Shown: positions 1 to 7,624 of the stretch, piece by piece | How positions within the stretch are numbered: position 1 is the first letter of the stretch | Layout: the number at the start of each line of letters is the position of its first letter | Source of the DNA: an uncultured Clostridium sp. | GTDB taxonomy: Bacteria; Bacillota; Clostridia; Lachnospirales; Lachnospiraceae | DNA length: 17,776 nucleotides | NCBI GenBank assembly: GCA_902464345.1 | Contig: CABQJA010000029.1 | Span: 1 to 17,776 of the forward strand | Direction: 5' to 3' | The notes under the pieces: generated by a model | Seen by the model: only the letters and a program-made list of their open reading frames with translations | Databases searched by the model: none | What the model was told of the DNA's origin: nothing | Position numbers and translations under genes: made by a program

Positions 1-119
1 TCGCTGAATAAGAATTTTCAAGAGTTTTTTGTGCATCGGCTTTCATTTCCGCCGAATCACTGAAGTCAACCGTATGAAAATCACAATATTTGTTTATATT
101 ATTACTGAGGAGGAGACTT
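1..119. other. Left-edge region, content unresolved
   Basis: This short stretch precedes the permease gene. On the + strand, frame 1 is open from the edge to a TGA at 61-63, which could be the tail of an upstream gene. On the - strand a frame is also open across the region and contains an ATG at 46-44 reading MKADAQKTLENSYSA off the edge, but no good ribosome binding site precedes that ATG. I cannot decide between the two, and neither peptide is recognisable. No purine riboswitch core and no clear promoter could be seen in the part visible here. A GGAGGAG motif at 109-115 belongs to the permease start. Confidence 0.25.
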
Positions 120-1502
120 ATGTTAGAGAAATTATTTCATCTCAAAGAAAATAATACCACCGTTAAAACAGAGATTTTAGCCGGTATTACAAGTTTTATG
201 ACAATGGCGTATATTCTGGCTGTTAACCCAAGTATTCTGGCGGCAGCCGGCATGGATCAGGGAGCTGTATTTACTGCAACAGCACTGGCTTCCCTGCTTG
301 GTACGCTTTGCATGGCATTGTTTGCTAATTATCCGTTTGCACTGGCTCCGGGTATGGGCTTAAATGCATATTTTGCATATACCGTTGTTATCGGTATGGG
401 GTATTCATGGCAGACTGCGTTAACAGCTGTATTTGTGGAAGGTGTTATCTTCATTATTCTGTCTGTGACCAATGTCCGGGAAGCGATTTTTAATGCCATT
501 CCTGCCAACTTAAAAGTAGCAGTCAGTGTTGGTATCGGTCTGTTCATCGCATTTATCGGTCTGCAGAATGCAAAGATCGTAATCGGTGGTTCTACCCTGG
601 TCCAGTTATTCTCAGTTGCAAAATATAATGAAGTAAATGGCGTAAATGCTACCTTCAATGATGTCGGAATTACGGTATTGCTGGCAATCATCGGTGTTAT
701 CATCACAGCAATTCTGGTTGTTAAGAATGTAAAGGGAAATATTCTCTGGGGCATTCTGATCACCTGGGTACTCGGTATTATCTGTCAGCTGACCGGTGTA
801 TATGTACCGAATGCAGAACTTGGTTTTTATAATCTGCTGCCTGATTTCAGTAATGGTATTTCGATTCCGAGTCTTGCACCCGTTTTCTGCAAGATGGATT
901 TTTCAGGTATCTTATCCCTGAACTTTATTGTTGTAATCTTCTCATTCCTGTTTGTGGATCTGTTTGATACGATCGGTACTCTGATCGGTGTCTCATCCAA
1001 GGCAGGTATGCTGGACGAGAATGGAAAGCTTCCGCGGATCAAGGGCGCACTTCTTGCAGATGCTGTAGCAACGACAGCAGGTGCCGCTTTAGGTACCTCT
1101 ACAACGACTACGTTTGTGGAGAGTGCTTCCGGTGTGTCTGAAGGCGGTAGAACCGGTCTGACCTCTGTAACAACAGCTGTTTTGTTTGGACTTTCATTAT
1201 TGTTATCCCCTATTTTTCTGGCAATTCCGTCCTTTGCAACAGCACCGGCTCTGATCATAGTTGGTTTCTATATGCTTACCAATGTAGTAAATATTGATTT
1301 CTCTGATTACAGTGAGGCAATCCCTTGCTTTATCTGCATTATTGCAATGGCATTCTTCTATAGCATTTCAGAGGGTATTGCAATGGGAGTGATCTCTTAT
1401 GTTGCGATCAACCTGATCACAGGCAAGGTAAAGGAAAAGAAGATCAGTGTGCTGATGTATATTCTGGCAGTATTGTTTATCTTGAAATATATTTTCCTAT
1501 AA
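120..1502 (+). CDS. NCS2-family purine permease (guanine/hypoxanthine, AzgA/PbuG type)
   Basis: Integral membrane protein of 460 aa predicted to import purine bases, probably guanine/hypoxanthine, by proton symport. It shows the family hallmarks: APGMGLNAY near residues 76-84, DLFDTIGT near 280-287, and the segment ESASGVSEGGRTG near 334-346. Many hydrophobic helices occupy the rest, and the length is normal for AzgA/PbuG/PbuO-type carriers. The ATG at 120 is preferred over an in-frame ATG at 90. A GGAGGAG sequence at 109-115 sits correctly before it, and the family normally begins close to the MLEKLF segment. The gene is followed by a strong terminator, so it is probably transcribed separately from the ABC-F gene downstream. 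Exact substrate among purines cannot be told from sequence alone; xanthine/uracil carriers of the other NCS2 branch are less likely given the motifs. Confidence 0.93.
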   Translation: MLEKLFHLKENNTTVKTEILAGITSFMTMAYILAVNPSILAAAGMDQGAVFTATALASLLGTLCMALFANYPFALAPGMGLNAYFAYTVVIGMGYSWQTALTAVFVEGVIFIILSVTNVREAIFNAIPANLKVAVSVGIGLFIAFIGLQNAKIVIGGSTLVQLFSVAKYNEVNGVNATFNDVGITVLLAIIGVIITAILVVKNVKGNILWGILITWVLGIICQLTGVYVPNAELGFYNLLPDFSNGISIPSLAPVFCKMDFSGILSLNFIVVIFSFLFVDLFDTIGTLIGVSSKAGMLDENGKLPRIKGALLADAVATTAGAALGTSTTTTFVESASGVSEGGRTGLTSVTTAVLFGLSLLLSPIFLAIPSFATAPALIIVGFYMLTNVVNIDFSDYSEAIPCFICIIAMAFFYSISEGIAMGVISYVAINLITGKVKEKKISVLMYILAVLFILKYIFL

Positions 1503-1530
1503 GCTACAATAATATAGGATAAGAATTCAA

Positions 1531-1567
1531 ACTAAGACCATCGTATGATACGGTGGTCTTAGTTTTT
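1531..1567 (+). terminator. Rho-independent terminator after the permease
   Basis: A stem of about 15 bp is formed by 1531-1545 and 1549-1563, with a three-base TGA loop and a single G-U pair, followed by five T at 1563-1567. It lies 28 bases after the permease stop codon and separates that gene from the ABC-F gene. Confidence 0.92.
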
Positions 1568-1605
1568 ACGCAGGTATTTTACACAGTTGGATATGGGAGA
1601 AGCAT

Positions 1606-3471
1606 ATGAATATATTAACATTGGAGCATATTTATAAATCTTATACGGACCGGAATCTGTTGGAGGATGTCAGTCTCGGCATTCAGGAGCATGATAAGAT
1701 CGGCGTGGTCGGTGTTAACGGTATGGGAAAGTCCACGCTGCTTAAGGTGGTTGCCGGTGTGGAGGAATGTGATTCCGGTAAAATCAGCATGGGAAATCAT
1801 GTAACAATGCGGTATCTGCCACAGAATCCGGTGTTTCCGGAAGAAATGACAGTCTTAGAGGCGGCATTACAGAATAATTATGAGGAGGAGACCTACTGGA
1901 GCCGGGCGGCAGAAGCAAAGGCACTGTTAAATCAGCTGGAGATTACGGATTTTGATCAAAAAGTCAATGAATTATCCGGAGGCCAGAGAAAACGGGTGGC
2001 ACTGGTGCAGGCAATTCTGATCCCGGCGGAGCTGCTGATCTTAGACGAACCGACCAACCATTTGGATCATGATATGGCGGAATGGCTGGAAAGTTTCCTG
2101 AATAATTATCGCGGTGCTGTGCTTATGGTAACACATGACCGATATTTTCTGGACCGGGTATCCAATCAGATTCTGGAAGTAGATCAAGGACATTTATATC
2201 AGTATACAGGAAATTTCTCGGATTACCTGACCGGAAAAGCAGAACGGGAATCACAGGAGCTGACAGCGGAGCACAAGCGGAAAAGCCTGCTTCGAACGGA
2301 ACTCGAATGGTTAAAGCGTGGTGCCAGAGCCAGAAGTACGAAGCAGAAAGCACATATTGACCGGATTCATGCCATGCAGGAGATCAAGGACATTCAGGAG
2401 AAGCGAAAGCTGGAGCTGGACTCCATTACGACCAGAATGGGAAATAAAACGATTGAGCTAAGACATATTTCAAAGTCTTATGGAAATCGAAGCTTAATTC
2501 AGGATTTTTCCTATCATTTTCTGAGAAGTGACCGGATCGGCATTATTGGGAAAAACGGATGCGGCAAGACAACACTGATCAAAATGCTGACAGGTGTGCT
2601 GGCACCGGATTCCGGTGAGATTGAAGTGGGGCAGACCATTCAGATCGGATACTTCTCGCAGGAATCGGAATATATGGATCACTCAATGAAAGCCATCGAT
2701 TATATTAAAGAAGCCGGTGAATATGTAACCACAACGGATGGCAAGATTACGGCATCTCAGATGCTGGAACGGTTTTTGTTCGACGGTGCCAAACAGTGGG
2801 CACCGATTGAAAAACTGTCCGGTGGGGAGAGACGAAGATTATATCTGCTGCGTATTCTGATGGCATCTCCGAATGTTCTGGTTTTAGATGAACCGACAAA
2901 TGATCTGGATATTGAGACACTGAACGTACTGGAGGACTATCTGGACCGATTTGAAGGTATTGTAATTGTGGTATCCCATGATCGATATTTTCTGGATCGT
3001 GTTGTGAGCCGGATCTTTGCCTTTGAACCGGACGGCATCCGCCAATATGAGGGAAATTATACAGATTATTATTGGAAGCATCGGGAATTATATGGAGATA
3101 CGGATTCAGGACTGATGACGCAGGGGAGTTTCGGTGAGAAAGGAAGGACTGTCGGTAAATCAGACAGTGGAAACGCATCAGAAGATGGCGAAACGGGCAA
3201 GAGCTGGAAAAAGCCGGATACTCGTTTGAAATTCACATATAAGGAACAGAAAGAATATGAAACGATAGACGAAGATATTGCGAAGCTGGAGAACCGGATT
3301 GCGGAGCTGGAACAGCTGATGCCGAAGGCAGCCACGGATTTTGTGAAGCTGACAGAGTACACCAATGAAAAAGAGGATCTGGAGCAACAACTGGAAGAGA
3401 AGATGGAACGTTGGGTATACCTGAATGATCTGGCGGAAAAGATTGAAAATGAGCGGATGTCCAATCACTAA
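1606..3471 (+). CDS. ABC-F family ATPase, Uup-like
   Basis: Soluble ATPase of 621 aa with two ABC domains and no membrane segments, so a ribosome-associated ABC-F protein rather than a transporter. Domain 1: Walker A GVNGMGKST (36-44), signature LSGGQ (123-127), Walker B ending LDEP (146-149), switch His177. Domain 2: Walker A GKNGCGKTT (315-323), signature LSGGE (404-408), LDEP (427-430), His458. The linker at about 205-275 is basic and helical, with a run ELEWLKRGARARSTKQKA typical of the P-site tRNA-interaction motif. A charged coiled coil fills roughly 545-618, as in Uup, after a low-complexity Ser/Gly/Lys stretch (about 505-540). A GGGAGAA sequence precedes the ATG. Family members act on stalled or assembling ribosomes; some confer antibiotic resistance, but the C-terminal coiled coil favours a housekeeping Uup role. 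No leader peptide or attenuator was seen upstream, which also argues against an inducible resistance gene. Confidence 0.92.
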   Translation: MNILTLEHIYKSYTDRNLLEDVSLGIQEHDKIGVVGVNGMGKSTLLKVVAGVEECDSGKISMGNHVTMRYLPQNPVFPEEMTVLEAALQNNYEEETYWSRAAEAKALLNQLEITDFDQKVNELSGGQRKRVALVQAILIPAELLILDEPTNHLDHDMAEWLESFLNNYRGAVLMVTHDRYFLDRVSNQILEVDQGHLYQYTGNFSDYLTGKAERESQELTAEHKRKSLLRTELEWLKRGARARSTKQKAHIDRIHAMQEIKDIQEKRKLELDSITTRMGNKTIELRHISKSYGNRSLIQDFSYHFLRSDRIGIIGKNGCGKTTLIKMLTGVLAPDSGEIEVGQTIQIGYFSQESEYMDHSMKAIDYIKEAGEYVTTTDGKITASQMLERFLFDGAKQWAPIEKLSGGERRRLYLLRILMASPNVLVLDEPTNDLDIETLNVLEDYLDRFEGIVIVVSHDRYFLDRVVSRIFAFEPDGIRQYEGNYTDYYWKHRELYGDTDSGLMTQGSFGEKGRTVGKSDSGNASEDGETGKSWKKPDTRLKFTYKEQKEYETIDEDIAKLENRIAELEQLMPKAATDFVKLTEYTNEKEDLEQQLEEKMERWVYLNDLAEKIENERMSNH

Positions 3472-3487
3472 TGGATGATTTTTTGAT

Positions 3488-3516
3488 TTGCGTAATCCCT
3501 CTGCCTATGCTATAAT
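3488..3516 (+). promoter_or_regulatory. Sigma-A promoter with extended -10 for the YycJ-like gene
   Basis: A perfect TATAAT at 3511-3516 is preceded by TGC, giving an extended -10 element. A weak -35 (TTGCGT, 3488-3493) lies 17 bp upstream. It sits in the gap between the ABC-F stop and the hydrolase start, so the hydrolase is probably expressed independently. Confidence 0.7.
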
Positions 3517-3570
3517 ATTTCACGATTATGGGCTAGTGTGTCCATTTACGAAAGAACAGGAGCTGAAATT

Positions 3571-4371
3571 ATGCATTTATGCAGCTTATCAAGCGGAAGC
3601 AGTGGCAATTGCATCTATGTGGGAACCGAGGAAACCCATTTGCTGGTAGATACCGGCGTAAGTAAAAAGCGGATCGTGGATGAACTCCATGCGATCGATA
3701 TGGCACCGGAGGATATTCAGGGCATTCTGATCACACATGAGCATTCGGATCATATTCAGGGGCTGGGAGTATTTACCCGTAAATATTCGGTTCCGGTATA
3801 TGGTACAAGGGCAACGCTGGAGGCAATTAAACAGACAACCTCACTGGGAAAGCTGGATACTTCAAAATTCATTGAAATCCAGCCGGATGAACCATTTCAG
3901 ATCAAGGATATGACGATTGAGGCATCCAGAACCTGGCATGATGCAGCCGATCCGGTCTGCTACCAGTTTTATCATCAGGGACATAAGACCAGTCTCTGTA
4001 CCGACCTTGGGGATTACAATGATTATCTGGTTGAAAAGTTAAAAGACTCCGATCTGCTCTTTATTGAGTCCAATCATGATGTCAATATGTTACTGGTCGG
4101 TCCGTATTCCTATCCGCTGAAGCAGCGGATTCTGGGAGACCATGGTCATTTGTCGAATGAGCGCTCCGGACAGTTTATTAAGGAGCTTCTGAATGATCAT
4201 ATCCGCGGAATCATGCTTGGCCATTTAAGCAAGGAAAACAATATCGCAGAGCTGGCATATGAAACCGTTGCACAGGAGCTGGCAGAGAATCCGTTTACGA
4301 ATGATGTCCGGGATTTTCATTTGTCCGTGGCACGCAGAAACGAGCATTCGGAGGTTTTGTACGTCGGATAG
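3571..4371 (+). CDS. Metallo-beta-lactamase-fold hydrolase, WalJ/YycJ type
   Basis: Predicted cytoplasmic metal-dependent hydrolase of 266 aa. The N-terminus MHLCSLSSGSSGNC is characteristic of the YycJ/WalJ group. The di-metal motif HEHSDH is at about residues 56-61, further metal-site candidates are in TDLGD (144-148) and ESNHD (166-170), and HGHLSN and LGHLS follow. YycJ is related to 5'-3' exonucleases, and in Bacillus and Staphylococcus it lies in the walRK cluster, where it has been linked to DNA repair and cell-wall control. Here no walR or walK neighbour is present. The ATG at 3571 is chosen because AGGAG at 3558-3562 is spaced 8 bases from it and the protein then begins exactly at the conserved motif; an in-frame upstream start at 3538 lacks this. 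Substrate is unknown. Confidence 0.88.
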   Translation: MHLCSLSSGSSGNCIYVGTEETHLLVDTGVSKKRIVDELHAIDMAPEDIQGILITHEHSDHIQGLGVFTRKYSVPVYGTRATLEAIKQTTSLGKLDTSKFIEIQPDEPFQIKDMTIEASRTWHDAADPVCYQFYHQGHKTSLCTDLGDYNDYLVEKLKDSDLLFIESNHDVNMLLVGPYSYPLKQRILGDHGHLSNERSGQFIKELLNDHIRGIMLGHLSKENNIAELAYETVAQELAENPFTNDVRDFHLSVARRNEHSEVLYVG

Positions 4372-4389
4372 ACGCAACATTGAAATCTA

Positions 4390-4429
4390 TCATTGATCCC
4401 ACATGGAGGCTATGGAAGCGGATCGATGA
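4390..4429 (+). repeat. Inverted repeat in the leader of the ACT-domain gene
   Basis: The arms TCATTGATCC (4390-4399) and GGATCGATGA (4420-4429) can form a 10-bp stem with one G-U pair and a 20-base loop. No T-run follows, so it is not a typical terminator. It lies between the YycJ-like stop and the ACT gene. It could be an operator or an RNA structure in the leader, or it could be chance. Confidence 0.45.
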
Positions 4430-4455
4430 CAAATACATAAATTAAGGAGATTACC

Positions 4456-4728
4456 ATGAAAAAAGCAGTCATTACAGTCGTAGGAAAAGATACCGTAGGA
4501 ATCATTGCAAAGGTATGTACATACCTGGCAGATAATCAGGTAAATATTCTGGATATTTCCCAGACCATTGTACAGGGTTATTTCAACATGATGATGATCG
4601 TAGATACCGGAGCAGCGTTAAAGGAATTTAAAACTCTTTCTGAAGAGCTGGTAAAGCTTGGTGAGGAAATCGGCGTTGTAATCAACCTGCAGAAGGAAGA
4701 AATTTTCGACATGATGCATAGAATCTAA
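4456..4728 (+). CDS. ACT-domain protein, UPF0237 family
   Basis: Small protein of 90 aa consisting of essentially one ACT fold: beta strand MKKAVITVVGKDTVGI, helix, then the turn NQVNILDISQTIVQGYFNMMMIVD typical of ligand-binding ACT domains. AAGGAGA stands just before the ATG. ACT domains usually bind amino acids or other small molecules and regulate a partner enzyme. This family has no known enzymatic role and is normally found directly upstream of a UPF0210/PFL-like gene, as here with a 17-base gap. The likely inference is a regulatory subunit or ligand sensor for that neighbour. Its length matches the family (about 90 aa). Function remains undetermined. Confidence 0.9.
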   Translation: MKKAVITVVGKDTVGIIAKVCTYLADNQVNILDISQTIVQGYFNMMMIVDTGAALKEFKTLSEELVKLGEEIGVVINLQKEEIFDMMHRI

Positions 4729-4745
4729 GATAACGGAGGCAGACT

Positions 4746-6110
4746 ATGATTAACATACGTGAGGTAAACGAAACCAATGAAATGATCCAGAAGGAGAATC
4801 TGGATGTCCGGACGATCACAATGGGTATCAGCCTGTTAGATTGCACCGGTAGTACATTAGACGAAGTATGCGATAAGATTTATGATAAAATTACGACTTC
4901 TGCAAGAGACCTGGTAAAGGTTGGCGAGGATATTGAGCTGCAGTATGGTATTCCGATTGTAAATAAGCGGATTTCCGTGACTCCGATCAGTCTGATCGGC
5001 GGTGGTGTATGCCATAAGGTAGAGGACTTTGTGACAATTGCCAAGACACTGGACAGAGCTGCCAAGACCGTTGGTGTAAACTTCATCGGTGGTTATTCGG
5101 CACTGGTAACCAAGGGAATGACACCGGCCGATGAGCTGCTGATCCGTTCTATTCCGAACGCACTGGCAGAAACCGATGTTGTATGTAGTTCCGTGAATGT
5201 CGGTTCTACCAAGACCGGTATTAATATGGATGCAGTCAAGCTGATCGGTGAAATGATCAAAAAGGCTGCAGAACTGACCAAGGAGCAGGATTCCTGTGCC
5301 TGTACAAAGTTCGTTGTGTTCTGTAATGCACCGGATGATAATCCATTTATGGCAGGTGCCTTTCATGGTGTTACAGAAGCAGATAAGATCATTAATGTCG
5401 GCGTCAGCGGTCCGGGTGTAGTTAAGACTGCACTGGAATCCGTTCGTGGTGAGAACTTTGAGGTGTTGTGCGAGACAATTAAAAAGACAGCATTTAAGAT
5501 CACCCGTGTCGGACAGCTGGTTGCACAGGAAGCATCCAAGCGTCTGGGTGTGCCGTTTGGTATTATTGACCTGTCACTTGCACCGACACCGGCAGTAGGC
5601 GACAGTATTGGTGAGATTTTGGAAGAAATCGGTCTGGAATATGCAGGTGCGCCTGGTACAACCGCAGCACTGGCATTATTAAATGATCAGGTAAAGAAGG
5701 GCGGCGTTATGGCATCCTCTTATGTAGGCGGTCTGAGCGGTGCATTTATTCCGGTCAGTGAGGATCAGCGAATGATCGATGCTGCAAGCTGCGGCGCACT
5801 GACAATTGAAAAGCTGGAAGCGATGACCTGTGTATGTTCTGTAGGTCTTGATATGATCGCAATTCCTGGTGATACAAAGGCAACTACTATTTCCGGTATT
5901 ATTGCGGATGAGATGGCACTCGGTATGGTGAACCAGAAGACAACCGCAGTCCGGATCATTCCGGTAATCGGTAAAAAAGAGGGCGAGCATGCAGAATTTG
6001 GCGGATTGCTCGGACATGCACCGATCATGCATGTTAATCCATATAATTGTGATGCATTTATTAATCGTGGCGGACGGATCCCGGCACCGATTCATAGTTT
6101 TAAGAATTAA
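4746..6110 (+). CDS. PFL-like protein of unknown function, UPF0210/DUF711 family
   Basis: Protein of 454 aa, cytoplasmic, with no signal peptide or membrane helices. The family is described as structurally similar to pyruvate formate-lyase, but its reaction is not known. Conserved-looking stretches include LDCTGSTLDEVCDKI (31-45), IGGGVCHKVEDF (84-95), NVGSTKTGINMDAV (151-164), ASCGALTIEKLEAMTCVCSVGLD (347-369, two parts) with IPGDTKATTISG after it, and a C-terminal HVNPYNCDAFINRGGRIPAP segment (429-448). Several cysteines (33, 89, 147, 349, 362, 364, 435) lie in or near these blocks. No classical glycyl-radical RVxGY loop is visible near the C-terminus, and no dedicated glycyl-radical activase lies in the window. 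GGAGG precedes the ATG. It is paired with the ACT gene upstream and followed after 17 bases by pepD, suggesting one transcript. Confidence 0.9.
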   Translation: MINIREVNETNEMIQKENLDVRTITMGISLLDCTGSTLDEVCDKIYDKITTSARDLVKVGEDIELQYGIPIVNKRISVTPISLIGGGVCHKVEDFVTIAKTLDRAAKTVGVNFIGGYSALVTKGMTPADELLIRSIPNALAETDVVCSSVNVGSTKTGINMDAVKLIGEMIKKAAELTKEQDSCACTKFVVFCNAPDDNPFMAGAFHGVTEADKIINVGVSGPGVVKTALESVRGENFEVLCETIKKTAFKITRVGQLVAQEASKRLGVPFGIIDLSLAPTPAVGDSIGEILEEIGLEYAGAPGTTAALALLNDQVKKGGVMASSYVGGLSGAFIPVSEDQRMIDAASCGALTIEKLEAMTCVCSVGLDMIAIPGDTKATTISGIIADEMALGMVNQKTTAVRIIPVIGKKEGEHAEFGGLLGHAPIMHVNPYNCDAFINRGGRIPAPIHSFKN

Positions 6111-6127
6111 GCATTGATAGGAGTATT

Positions 6128-7612
6128 ATGATCATGGGTGTGTTAAGTCATTTAAATCCGAATAGAGTTTTTTACTATTTTGAAGAAATATCGAATATAC
6201 CACGTGGTTCCTATAATACAAAGGCAGTAAGTGATTATTGTGTTGCGGTGGCAGAGGGACTTGGTTTGACGGTCAGACAGGATGCATGGAATAATGTTGT
6301 GATCCATAAGCCGGCATCCAAAGGCTGCGAGCAGGCACCGACTCTGATGCTGCAGGGACATCTGGATATGGTCTGTGAGAAAGAATCCGGATGTACACAT
6401 GATTTTGAAACAGACGGACTGAAGCTCCGGATCGACGGAGATTATGTGACTGCGGACGGTACGACACTTGGCGGAGATGACGGGATCGCAGTGGCAATGG
6501 CACTTGCCATACTGGAGGATGACAGTCTGGTACATCCACCGCTGGAGGTGATATTCACCACAGAGGAAGAGGTTGGCATGGATGGAGCCATGAATCTGGA
6601 TACCTCGGATCTGAAAGCAACATACCTTCTGAATCTGGATAGTGAGGATGAAGGAGTTCTGACGGTTGGCTGTGCCGGTGGTTCGACCATAGAGCTTCAC
6701 CGGGAATATCAGAAGCTGTCACAGACGGGGATTCCGTATATAATTCATGTTCATGGATTAAAGGGCGGACATTCCGGAGTGGAGATCCAGAAAAAACGGT
6801 GTAACAGTAATAAAGTTATGTCAACTGTATTGGCTGCATTATCTGAGAAACAGGATTTTTATCTGGCATCTGTAACCGGCGGCAGTAAGCATAATGCAAT
6901 TCCGGTAGACACAACAGCGGTTGCTTTGTTCCGTTCGGAAGAGGATATCCGGCAGGCAGAGCAGCTGATCAGTCAGTATCAGTCCTTGTTTGCATCGGCT
7001 TATCAGGATTCCGATGCGGATATTTTAATAGAGATTCAGCCTTGCGGCGTAGAATACAAGGTGAAAAATGGTCATTTGGACGTGCTTTCTCCGGCAGATA
7101 TGCAGGCGGTTATCCGGTTGTTGCTGGAATTACCGAATGGAGTTCAGCAGATGAGCCAGCAGATTGATGGATTACCGGAAACTTCTCTGAATCTGGCGAT
7201 TGTCCGGATGGAGGAGAATGAGATTTATATTGAAATTTCAAATCGGAGCAGTAATCCGGCGGCTCTGAAATTATTAGAGCAGCAAATACAGGCAACTGCA
7301 CGGATTTACGGATTTCATTCCGTTATGCAGTCTGAATATCCCGGCTGGCAGTATCGGGAGGATTCCCGGCTGCGGGATGCGATGAAGCAGATATATCAGA
7401 ATATGTTCGGGAAAGAAGCAGTCGTTGAGGCAATCCATGCCGGACTGGAATGCGGGATTCTCTTATCCAGGATGCCACAGCTTGATATAGTATCAACCGG
7501 ACCGGATATTCTGGATATTCATACACCGAAGGAGCGGATGAGCATTTCATCCGTGGAGCGGACATATCAATATGTATTGGAAATATTGAATTATTTTACA
7601 ACAAATTATTAA
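6128..7612 (+). CDS. pepD: Aminoacyl-histidine dipeptidase, M20 family (PepD)
   Basis: Cytosolic zinc dipeptidase of 494 aa that hydrolyses dipeptides such as carnosine-like Xaa-His, freeing amino acids. The M20 metal and catalytic residues are all visible: His78 and Asp80 in QGHLDMV, Asp117 in GGDDGI, Glu147-Glu148 in TTEEEVG, Asp171 in NLDSEDEG, and His437 in IHAGLECG. Their spacing matches that recalled for Vibrio PepD. The lid domain insertion (about 190-385) contains GLKGGHSGVEI, which is usual for PepD. Two ATGs are possible, 6128 and 6134; AGGAG at 6119-6123 is 4 bases from the first and 10 from the second, so the N-terminus is uncertain by two residues. It lies between the UPF0210 gene and tyrS with short gaps (17 and 12 bases), so it is probably co-transcribed with them. 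Tripeptidase PepT is excluded by the motifs and length. Confidence 0.92.
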   Translation: MIMGVLSHLNPNRVFYYFEEISNIPRGSYNTKAVSDYCVAVAEGLGLTVRQDAWNNVVIHKPASKGCEQAPTLMLQGHLDMVCEKESGCTHDFETDGLKLRIDGDYVTADGTTLGGDDGIAVAMALAILEDDSLVHPPLEVIFTTEEEVGMDGAMNLDTSDLKATYLLNLDSEDEGVLTVGCAGGSTIELHREYQKLSQTGIPYIIHVHGLKGGHSGVEIQKKRCNSNKVMSTVLAALSEKQDFYLASVTGGSKHNAIPVDTTAVALFRSEEDIRQAEQLISQYQSLFASAYQDSDADILIEIQPCGVEYKVKNGHLDVLSPADMQAVIRLLLELPNGVQQMSQQIDGLPETSLNLAIVRMEENEIYIEISNRSSNPAALKLLEQQIQATARIYGFHSVMQSEYPGWQYREDSRLRDAMKQIYQNMFGKEAVVEAIHAGLECGILLSRMPQLDIVSTGPDILDIHTPKERMSISSVERTYQYVLEILNYFTTNY

Positions 7613-7624
7613 AGGAGATATACA

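Noticed and set aside
1..119. Purine riboswitch before the permease
   Set aside because: The conserved core of that riboswitch could not be found in the visible bases; it may lie outside the window.
1606..3471. ABC-F gene as an antibiotic resistance determinant
   Set aside because: It has a Uup-like C-terminal coiled coil, no inducible leader peptide and an ordinary chromosomal context, so a housekeeping role is more likely.
3069..3523. Several long open frames on the - strand under the end of the ABC-F gene
   Set aside because: They lie opposite a well supported gene, encode Ser/Phe-rich or otherwise unrecognisable peptides, and have no ribosome binding site. The same applies to the other - strand frames across the window, such as 9144-9908 and 14689-15201.
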